From an uncultured Collinsella sp. (GTDB taxonomy: Bacteria; Actinomycetota; Coriobacteriia; Coriobacteriales; Coriobacteriaceae), in assembly GCA_900551365.1 (NCBI GenBank), contig URVZ01000079.1, positions 1-7,873 of the forward strand: a stretch of 7,873 nucleotides of DNA. Direction: 5' to 3'. The position numbers were made by a program, and so were the translations under genes. This document shows positions 1-4,883 of this stretch, piece after piece. How positions within the stretch are numbered: the stretch's first letter is position 1; the number at the start of each line of letters is the position of its first letter. The notes beneath the pieces are model-generated. The model worked only from the letters and a program-made list of their open reading frames with translations, ran no database searches and was not told where the DNA came from.

Positions 1-6
1 GCTACT

Positions 7-12
7 TCCTCC
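7..12 (-). promoter_or_regulatory. Shine-Dalgarno site of a gene that starts left of the window
   Basis: Read on the minus strand, GGAGGA lies 6 bases before the window edge and follows a T-rich stretch. It is a strong ribosome binding site with no start codon inside the window, so a further minus-strand gene probably begins just past position 1. This is inference from the motif and spacing only. Confidence 0.45.
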
Positions 13-20
13 AAAAGTAA

Positions 21-43
21 ACAATAGTGTCGAGGGCTATTGT
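21..43 (-). terminator. possible weak terminator or leader hairpin after the 285-aa membrane protein gene
   Basis: ACAATAG (21-27) and CTATTGT (37-43) form a 7-bp stem with a 9-base loop. On the minus strand the stem is followed by TTTACTTTT. It lies 34 bases past the stop codon of the gene ending at 78 and just before an apparent ribosome binding site. It could therefore end that gene or form the 5' leader of the next one. The stem is short and AT-rich, so the terminator call is tentative. Confidence 0.4.
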
Positions 44-77
44 CCCACTCTTGGCTGCGGGACGGAGCGGCGCGCAA

Positions 78-935
78 TTATTGAGCATCCACGTAAAGAT
101 CGAACCCGCCCTGCGGCGTGCTGTCGACCGTATCGGGCGCCTGCGAGTTAAAGCTCACGGGAACCATGCGCTTCGAGGCGCGGAAACGCGTGCCGTCGGT
201 GGCGACGGGCGGCTCGTCGACCGTGAGCTCGTAGTCTCCGGGCTTGAGCTCGATGCCGTCACCGTCAGAGTTGACATATTGATACTCATCGACCGCCTGC
301 CCCTTGAGCGTGCGGCCCACGATATGGATGAGCATCTGGCTGTCGCCGCGCGCGGTATCCCACGTCGCGCCGTCTTTGACCTCGACCGACACATGCACCG
401 AGCGCGTACGGCTGAGCGACTGCTCGACGGACATCTCGACCTTGGCGGCGTCTTTTCGCTGCTGCTCAACATGGCCCCAAACGTTGCCGATCGCCGAACA
501 CGCAATGACGCCGGCCAAAAAGGCAATGAGGATAGGGCCGAGCGGAGAGCGGCGACCCGCATCTTCCTCGCGAGCCAAGTCGGGACGATGCGTGGGAGCT
601 GGCGCCTGGGCGCCCTGCGCGGGCACGTCGAGGATGCTGAAGGACGCCGTGCTGCCGGGGTCGATGTTATGGCGCGGTTGCGGCGTCTTGGCCGGCGAGA
701 TCGACATATCGGCCGGCTGGCTCAGCGTGGCCGTTGCATCGGCCTTGGCCTCGTCGGCCTCTGCCTGGGCCCAAGCTTGCTCGAAGGTCAGGGGCTCGGC
801 GGCATCGCTGCCGGTCTCGACCTCGTTGCTCGACGCTTCGTCCGTCAACGGCTCATCCCAGGACTCGTCCGGAGCCTCGCCCTCGCTATACCACCATTCA
901 AAATCGGGATCAAACCTGTGCTCGCCGACAGCCAT
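78..935 (-). CDS. hypothetical single-pass membrane protein
   Basis: This is a 285-residue protein of no family I recognise. Residues 1-128 are acidic and low in complexity, rich in Glu, Asp, Ala and Pro, and probably disordered in the cytoplasm. A single hydrophobic segment spans about 132-152 (LGPILIAFLAGVIACSAIG), preceded by a positive RR, which suggests N-in, C-out topology. The external part runs from a short charged stretch (EQQRKDAAK) into a beta-rich domain at about 178-285 that contains GDYELTVDEPP and ends in DLYVDAQ. The ATG at 935 is backed by GGAGGTG five bases upstream, and a TAA ends the frame at 78. It follows the lipoprotein gene in the same direction after 105 bases that hold that gene's terminator, so it probably has its own promoter. 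A surface or envelope role is inference. Confidence 0.8.
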   Translation of the reverse strand: MAVGEHRFDPDFEWWYSEGEAPDESWDEPLTDEASSNEVETGSDAAEPLTFEQAWAQAEADEAKADATATLSQPADMSISPAKTPQPRHNIDPGSTASFSILDVPAQGAQAPAPTHRPDLAREEDAGRRSPLGPILIAFLAGVIACSAIGNVWGHVEQQRKDAAKVEMSVEQSLSRTRSVHVSVEVKDGATWDTARGDSQMLIHIVGRTLKGQAVDEYQYVNSDGDGIELKPGDYELTVDEPPVATDGTRFRASKRMVPVSFNSQAPDTVDSTPQGGFDLYVDAQ

Positions 936-961
936 ATTGCACCTCCACCCTACTCATAATT

Positions 962-975
962 GGTATATGTATACC
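962..975. promoter_or_regulatory. palindrome upstream of the membrane protein gene (candidate operator)
   Basis: GGTATA-TG-TATACC is a perfect 6-bp-arm palindrome, 27 bases before the ATG at 935. It lies in the only gap between the upstream terminator and this gene, which is where a promoter must sit if the gene is not reached by read-through. TATACA or TATACC within it could serve as a -10 element, but I see no convincing -35. Operator function is inference. Confidence 0.3.
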
Positions 976-1000
976 CATCACCGCAGGTACGGAGCATAAA

Positions 1001-1033
1001 AATGCGGAAAAGAAATTGGTCCTTTTCCGCATT
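1001..1033 (-). terminator. rho-independent terminator of the lipoprotein gene
   Basis: AATGCGGAAAAG (1001-1012) pairs perfectly with CTTTTCCGCATT (1022-1033) around a 9-base loop. On the minus strand the hairpin starts 7 bases after the TAG at 1041 and runs into a run of five Ts. Position, stem and T tract all fit an intrinsic terminator for the gene ending at 1041. Confidence 0.8.
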
Positions 1034-1040
1034 ATGCAAT

Positions 1041-2144
1041 CTAGCCGATGACAGCAACATGGCCGGCGCACCGCGGCGAGCCCAGCGGCAAGCCGGTATC
1101 CGACGGCCAAGAGCACTGGGGCGTATCGACGGCGACCGTGACGGTCTTGCCATCGAGAGCGCTCCACGAGTTTCCGGAATCGGTGGTGTCGAGCAAAAGC
1201 AGCGAGGTGTTTCCGTCGCGCAGACTGGAGCCATCACCGCTGAGACACATCACCTGCTGTTCGCCTCCCAAATCGAGCACGACATAGCTGTGGCCGCTCG
1301 GGTAATCCGGGTTGGGGTTCGCTACTCCCTGCAGGTCGCACACCCCGGCGTCATCAAGAATGCGCACCGTGCCCGTAAACGTCGCCAAACCGGCAGCCCG
1401 TGCGGCATCGGCCGCACCCGAGCCCTTCTCGACAGTGCTCTTCCAGCTTCCGCTTTCAAGATCCTTCAGAGCCGAGTCGTCGGCAACATCTGTCCACGTG
1501 ATCTCCCTGCCCTCAGAACTCACGACAGAAGAAAGCTTCGAACCGGACGACAGGTCGACGGGCGCGGCAAACGTCTGGGAAAGCTGGTCACCGTCGAGCG
1601 TGATACGCACAATAGAGCCCATGCCCGTTCCAGACGAAAGCGTAGAATATAGCAGCCCGTTTCCGGCAGCCGAATACGACAGACTGCCACGGAACCCGCC
1701 GGCGCCGGCAACGCCCGCCGCGAGATCCTCCGTCGGCGTGACAAGCGAGCCGCTCTTCGCGTCAAAGGAAAATACCTGCACGGATTCCATACCATTCCAC
1801 GCGTCATTCGATCCCGATGCGCAGACGAGCAGCTGTGGCAGCTCGTCTGTCGACATGTTTACCAGAGCGTAGGTGTACTCCGCATCGGCAACAAACTGCT
1901 CCTCGAGCCCGTCATTACGTCCAAAGTAGCCCTGCGGGTCTTCGAGGACCTCGTGGTATGCCACGGCCGCCAGCTGTGCGGGAGTCTTCTTGACCTGCTC
2001 TTTGTGCACCGGTGCGCTACCAGAACTCGACCCCGCAGGCTTTGCAGCCGCGCAGCCGCCCGCGCCGATGGCAAGGGCGCCGGCGAGTGCCGCGGTTGCC
2101 GCCACCCTGGACATCTTTTTCCTGTTTGCCTTGTCAACGACCAT
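1041..2144 (-). CDS. secreted lipoprotein of unknown function
   Basis: A 367-residue lipoprotein from the start I prefer. The ATG at 2144 has AGGGGAG eight bases upstream, and it gives a compact signal peptide: Lys/Arg-rich n-region (DKANRKKMSR), hydrophobic core, lipobox-like AGG before Cys31, then a Ser/Gly linker. An in-frame ATG at 2171 would add nine residues but has a poorer ribosome site. Residues 92-107 (YALVNMSTDELPQLLV) resemble the 'YALVD-DG-PELLV' stretch common in Gram-positive lipoproteins. About 120-245 is beta-rich. A separate C-terminal domain starts near 256 (FTGTV) and holds four Cys (269, 300, 344, 359) and CSWPSDTGLPLGSPRC, possibly disulfide-bonded outside the cell. It should be anchored to the outer face of the membrane. 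No enzymatic motif is visible, so ligand and role are unknown. Confidence 0.85.
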   Translation of the reverse strand: MVVDKANRKKMSRVAATAALAGALAIGAGGCAAAKPAGSSSGSAPVHKEQVKKTPAQLAAVAYHEVLEDPQGYFGRNDGLEEQFVADAEYTYALVNMSTDELPQLLVCASGSNDAWNGMESVQVFSFDAKSGSLVTPTEDLAAGVAGAGGFRGSLSYSAAGNGLLYSTLSSGTGMGSIVRITLDGDQLSQTFAAPVDLSSGSKLSSVVSSEGREITWTDVADDSALKDLESGSWKSTVEKGSGAADAARAAGLATFTGTVRILDDAGVCDLQGVANPNPDYPSGHSYVVLDLGGEQQVMCLSGDGSSLRDGNTSLLLLDTTDSGNSWSALDGKTVTVAVDTPQCSWPSDTGLPLGSPRCAGHVAVIG

Positions 2145-2330
2145 TGCAAAACTCCCCTCGCACCCATCCATGCGGGGCGCCCCTTAAGCCTCGCAAATAA
2201 ACACTTGCTTGCCTTATACCCCCAGATGGCACGGGGGGCCGCCGACGCAGACAGGAAAACCGTCCCAACATTCGGCGTTTTTTCTCATTTTTGAGATTTT
2301 CATCGAATGTTGGGACGGTTTGGGCAGCGA
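2145..2330. other. intergenic region between the lipoprotein and LpdD-IDI genes
   Basis: This stretch holds the 18-bp inverted repeat described separately and, nearer the lipoprotein gene, its leader. TATAAG (minus strand, 2213-2218) could be a -10 element, but no good -35 lies 16-18 bases above it, so the lipoprotein promoter is not resolved. The perfect 10-base palindrome GGGGCGCCCC at 2174-2183 lies in the presumed leader. No gene is seen here. Confidence 0.4.
2257..2321. repeat. 18-bp perfect inverted repeat with 29-base loop (possible terminator)
   Basis: AAACCGTCCCAACATTCG (2257-2274) is exactly inverted at 2304-2321. The AT-rich loop holds a smaller hairpin (TCTCA 2283-2287 with TGAGA 2292-2296). 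On the minus strand the structure starts 9 bases after the stop codon at 2331 and ends in GGTTTTCC, so it may terminate the LpdD-IDI transcript, though the T tract is short. The stem is longer and the loop larger than in ordinary terminators. The first 11 bases recur at 4726-4736, which hints at a dispersed element. Confidence 0.65.
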
Positions 2331-3278
2331 TTACATGGCGAGGGCCGTGCGGATAGACGGATCGCTGAGGGCCTCGCGGAGCCAGGGGGCCAACTGCTCG
2401 GGGCGCCCCCGCAGATAGCCGTCGAGCTCGGACGGGGCCACGCGGCGCACCTCCGAGATCTCCTCTTGGTTGATATGCAGCTCGCCCGGCTCAACATGGG
2501 CAAGGTAGACCTCGCACCATTCGCACTCGCAACGACCATCGCCGTGGTCCTCACGGTACACCACGTGTCCGAGGTGCTTGAGCCGATCGGGCTCGCGCGT
2601 AATGCCGAGCTCTTCGTTGATGCGGCGCGCCGTGGCGGCCGCGGCGTCTTCCCCGGGGAGCGGATGGCCGGCACAGCTATCGGCCAGCACCCCGCCCCAC
2701 AGTCGCTTGAGCGGACTGCGGCGACAGAGCAGCAGGCGCGCGTCTTCGCCCCGGCCCTCGACCAAAAGCGTCAGAAATGCCTGATGCAGGATGCCCTCGC
2801 CGGTATGGGCCTCGATGCGGTCGACGGGGCCAAGCGCCTCGCCGGTCGCGGCATCGACCGCCACGACCTCGGCGCCCGCGCCGCCCTCATCCCAGCCGGC
2901 GCGCAGGATGCGCGCGGCGGCTTCCTCAAGCGCGGCGATGAGCTCCTTGGTGGTATCGAGCACGCGCCGCAGGTCGTCCCCGCTCGCCTGTTCAACATGA
3001 AAGCCCGTGCTTGCAACTACCGGCACGCTAAAGCGCGTGGCCAGCGCCGCCGCGATATCGTGCGCTGGGATCTCATCGCGATGGCACGGAACGGCCAGGA
3101 TGCTCACCGTCGCCGTACGGCCGAGCTCGGGGCGCGGAATGGCCTGCGCCGTGGCGCCCAGGTGCGCGAACTCCGGCGAGCAGGCGTACACCGCCATGCC
3201 TCGCGGCGTCACTGTCAGCTGGGCCTCGAGCGCAAACTTGCCCTCGCCCACTGCAACCTTTGTCGTGTGCGTACCCAT
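2331..3278 (-). CDS. idi: LpdD-like domain fused to an IDI-type Nudix domain
   Basis: A 315-residue, two-domain protein. Residues about 5-125 look like the LpdD family (prenylated-flavin chaperone type, found with UbiD/UbiX decarboxylases): HLGA at 39-42, VPCHRDE at 63-69, GFHVEQAS at 92-99, then a helical end. Residues about 135-305 match type 1 isopentenyl-diphosphate isomerase. The metal ligands align as H158, H165, H205, E251 and E253, with Y241, W299 and the Nudix-like stretch GHPLPGE...RRINEELG. The Cys before GHP that acts as catalytic acid/base in E. coli Idi (C67) is Ala203 here; the preceding residue is Cys202. Isomerase activity is therefore uncertain, and the symbol refers only to the domain family. 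The ATG at 3278 has AGGAG at good spacing; the in-frame extension to 3359 runs through the promoter and is rejected. The likely link is DMAPP or DMAP supply for prenyl-FMN. That is inference. Confidence 0.8.
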   Translation of the reverse strand: MGTHTTKVAVGEGKFALEAQLTVTPRGMAVYACSPEFAHLGATAQAIPRPELGRTATVSILAVPCHRDEIPAHDIAAALATRFSVPVVASTGFHVEQASGDDLRRVLDTTKELIAALEEAAARILRAGWDEGGAGAEVVAVDAATGEALGPVDRIEAHTGEGILHQAFLTLLVEGRGEDARLLLCRRSPLKRLWGGVLADSCAGHPLPGEDAAAATARRINEELGITREPDRLKHLGHVVYREDHGDGRCECEWCEVYLAHVEPGELHINQEEISEVRRVAPSELDGYLRGRPEQLAPWLREALSDPSIRTALAM

Positions 3279-3318
3279 GGGATCTCCTGTCGCCCGCGAT
3301 GTACCTGAGACCATCTTC

Positions 3319-3341
3319 GCCTGTATTGCGACTATACAGGC
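3319..3341. promoter_or_regulatory. palindromic operator over the LpdD-IDI promoter
   Basis: GCCTGTAT (3319-3326) and ATACAGGC (3334-3341) are perfect 8-bp arms around a 7-base centre. The dyad covers the -10 element at 3331-3336 and the expected transcription start of the minus-strand promoter, where a repressor would block initiation. The regulator is not identified in the window. Confidence 0.55.
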
Positions 3342-3359
3342 AAGCGCAGACCGTGACAA
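3331..3359 (-). promoter_or_regulatory. sigma-A type promoter of the LpdD-IDI gene
   Basis: On the minus strand TTGTCA (3354-3359) is followed after exactly 17 bases by TATAGT (3331-3336). Transcription would start near 3325, giving a leader of about 47 bases before the ATG at 3278. Both hexamers are close to the housekeeping consensus. Confidence 0.7.
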
Positions 3360-3390
3360 AGGGGCTGCTTCTTGTCGTATTCTGCTAGAG

Positions 3391-3419
3391 TTGCAGAGAC
3401 TGAATCTAGCTCATATAAC
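3391..3419 (+). promoter_or_regulatory. promoter of the MFS transporter, placed for a leaderless mRNA
   Basis: TTGCAG (3391-3396), a 17-base spacer and TATAAC (3414-3419) make a good housekeeping promoter. The -10 ends only 5 bases before the ATG at 3425, so the transcript should begin at or within a base or two of the start codon. No Shine-Dalgarno sequence precedes that ATG, which agrees with leaderless initiation, a mode common in Actinobacteria. Confidence 0.65.
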
Positions 3420-3424
3420 GCAAC

Positions 3425-4690
3425 ATGGGAGCAACCGCCTTGACCACCGCAACCTCATCCACAACAGCATCGACCGCTGCCGCGCTTTCCCCCGCGCGCA
3501 CCAACCTCTGCCTGGCGCTGCTCGTGCTGCTGGGTTTTTCGCTCGGCTGCTCGGAGTTCGTGGTCATCGGCATCGAGAGCGACCTGGCGACGGAGCTCGG
3601 CATCTCACTTGCCACCGCAGGCCAACTCATCAGTGTGTTCGCGCTGGTCTACGCCATCGCGACGCCGGTGCTTGCACTCAGCACGGGACGCTTCCGCCGC
3701 TACCAGCTGCTCGTGTGCTACAGCATTATCTTTGTGCTCGGCAATCTTGTTATGGCGTTGGCGCCCAACTTCCAAGTGCTGTTTGCCTCGCGCATCATCT
3801 TGGGCTCCGTCTCGGGCGCACTGCTCGCCGTGGGCGTGACGTATATCCCCGAGCTGCTGTCCCCGCAGCAGACATCGCTCGCCATCTCGGTGGTGTACGG
3901 CGCATTCTCTGTGGCGATGGTCTTTGTGACCTCGATCGGCAAGTTTGTGGCCGATACACTCGACTGGCATGTTGCCATGTACGGCACGCTCACCTTTGCC
4001 GTTCTGATCTGTGCCGCGCTCGTGGCGTTTATGCCACGCGCCGGCCAGACCGATGAGCCCGCCACCTTCCGCGAGCAAGCGGGGCTTCTACGCGAACCGA
4101 GCATCATCACCGGCATGCTCATCTTTTTGTTTGGCGTGGGATCGGTCTATGTGTTTTACGGTTACGTGACGCCCTACTTGGAGCAGGTGCTGGGCATGGG
4201 CACCGTTCAGGCAAGCACCACACTCATGGCCTACGGCGTGTTCTGCCTGGTCTCGAACATCCTGGGCGGATGGATCGATGCGCGCTTTGGCATGAAGGCG
4301 CTGCTCGTGACGTTTGTGCTCCAGGCCGCGGCTCTGTTTGGGCTGTTTGCCGTGGGCACCACCATGCCCCTCGCGCTCGTCTTTGTCTTTAGCCTGGCGA
4401 TGCTCATGTATCTGTTCTCGGTCTCGTGCATCACGCACTTTATGGACGTTGCCCGCAGCCGCCACCCCAAATCGATGGTGCTCGCGAGCTCGGTGGAACC
4501 CATGGCGTTTAACGTCGGCATCTCGTTTGGCACCGCAGTGGGCGGCGCCGTGGTAAGCGGAATTGGCATTGCCTACGTCGGCGCAGTTGGCGCCGTGTTC
4601 TCACTCGTGGCCTGGGTACTCACGCTAGTGACGATCAAGTTGGCGCGCTGGGAACGCCACCACGCAGCACAATCTTCGATGCAGGCATAG
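3425..4690 (+). CDS. MFS transporter, DHA1 (AraJ/PbuE-like) family
   Basis: A 421-residue, 12-helix major facilitator. Residues 1-27 are a Thr/Ala/Ser-rich cytoplasmic tail. Helix 1 contains GCSEFVVIGIESDLATELGIS (split about 41-61), the typical 'EF-G--I--dLgis' opening of drug/purine/sugar-efflux DHA1 proteins. It is followed by AGQLISVFALVYAIATP and a degenerate motif A, STGRFRR (86-92), between helices 2 and 3. SRIILGSVSGALLAVG (122-137) fits helix 4. The central loop near 195-220 is charged (MPRAGQTDEPATFREQ), and the protein ends in the short basic/polar tail WERHHAAQSSMQA. Length is normal for the family. The protein probably exports a small hydrophilic or amphiphilic compound using the proton gradient; the substrate cannot be read from sequence. 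The gene is divergent from LpdD-IDI and shares its 146-base control region, which may imply co-regulation but does not prove a functional link. Confidence 0.9.
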   Translation: MGATALTTATSSTTASTAAALSPARTNLCLALLVLLGFSLGCSEFVVIGIESDLATELGISLATAGQLISVFALVYAIATPVLALSTGRFRRYQLLVCYSIIFVLGNLVMALAPNFQVLFASRIILGSVSGALLAVGVTYIPELLSPQQTSLAISVVYGAFSVAMVFVTSIGKFVADTLDWHVAMYGTLTFAVLICAALVAFMPRAGQTDEPATFREQAGLLREPSIITGMLIFLFGVGSVYVFYGYVTPYLEQVLGMGTVQASTTLMAYGVFCLVSNILGGWIDARFGMKALLVTFVLQAAALFGLFAVGTTMPLALVFVFSLAMLMYLFSVSCITHFMDVARSRHPKSMVLASSVEPMAFNVGISFGTAVGGAVVSGIGIAYVGAVGAVFSLVAWVLTLVTIKLARWERHHAAQSSMQA

Positions 4691-4776
4691 GAGCAAACAT
4701 AGCCCAAGGTGGCGAGCGACCGGTGAAACCGTCCCATACAAGTGGTGTTTATCCGCCTGCAAGCTCTAGCAGTGCA
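4691..4776. other. spacer after the transporter gene with a partial repeat
   Basis: No gene and no convincing terminator are seen in this stretch. AAACCGTCCCA at 4726-4736 repeats the first 11 bases of the 2257-2274 inverted-repeat arm. Confidence 0.4.
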
Positions 4777-4835
4777 ATTTCGTGTACTTGAAATACACGT
4801 TTTTCCACGATTCGTGTATTTCAAGTACACGAAAT
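4777..4835. repeat. 23-bp perfect inverted repeat upstream of the AAA/DUF4143 gene
   Basis: The 23 bases at 4777-4799 are exactly inverted at 4813-4835 around a 13-base spacer that begins with five Ts. Each arm is itself an imperfect palindrome (CGTGTA...TACACG), so the structure is two head-to-head operator-like sites rather than a simple hairpin. No T tract follows on either strand, so a terminator is unlikely. Confidence 0.9.
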
Positions 4836-4862
4836 CGTACTAAACTATGTACTTGAAGTACA
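4783..4862. promoter_or_regulatory. three operator-like TGTACTTGAARTACA sites
   Basis: TGTACTTGAAATACA lies at 4783-4797, its inverse at 4815-4829, and the symmetric form TGTACTTGAAGTACA at 4848-4862. Their centres (4790, 4822, 4855) are 32 and 33 bases apart, about three helical turns, so all three face the same side of the DNA. A weak promoter (TTTCAA 4819-4824, 16 bases, TAAACT 4841-4846) would have site 2 on its -35 and site 3 on the start point, a layout that fits repression of the AAA/DUF4143 gene. Binding protein unknown; autoregulation is possible. Confidence 0.65.
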
Positions 4863-4869
4863 TGAAATT

Positions 4870-4876
4870 GGAAAGG
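4870..4876 (+). promoter_or_regulatory. ribosome binding site of the AAA/DUF4143 gene
   Basis: GGAAAGG lies 7 bases before the ATG at 4884 and fixes that start. It directly follows the third operator-like site. Confidence 0.7.
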
Positions 4877-4883
4877 CAGCCCC

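Noticed and set aside
27..959. 310-codon plus-strand open frame opposite the membrane protein gene
   Set aside because: It is the antisense of the 78-935 gene, has no ribosome site, an Arg-rich shadow composition and no recognisable domain. The minus-strand frame has a strong ribosome site and a clear membrane segment.
960..1652. Plus-strand frame of 230 codons across the terminator and lipoprotein gene
   Set aside because: It runs through the terminator hairpin and antisense to a well-supported lipoprotein; composition is that of a GC-rich shadow frame.
2174..2183. GGGGCGCCCC palindrome upstream of the lipoprotein gene
   Set aside because: Short, GC-only and without a clear relation to a promoter; noted in the intergenic entry but not claimed as an operator.
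3279..3359. 27-residue N-terminal extension of the LpdD-IDI protein
   Set aside because: It would start inside the -35 element of the gene's own promoter and has no ribosome site; the ATG at 3278 has AGGAG at proper spacing.
4777..4835. Inverted repeat as terminator of the MFS transporter gene
   Set aside because: Neither strand has a T tract after the stem and the structure is better explained as paired operator sites.
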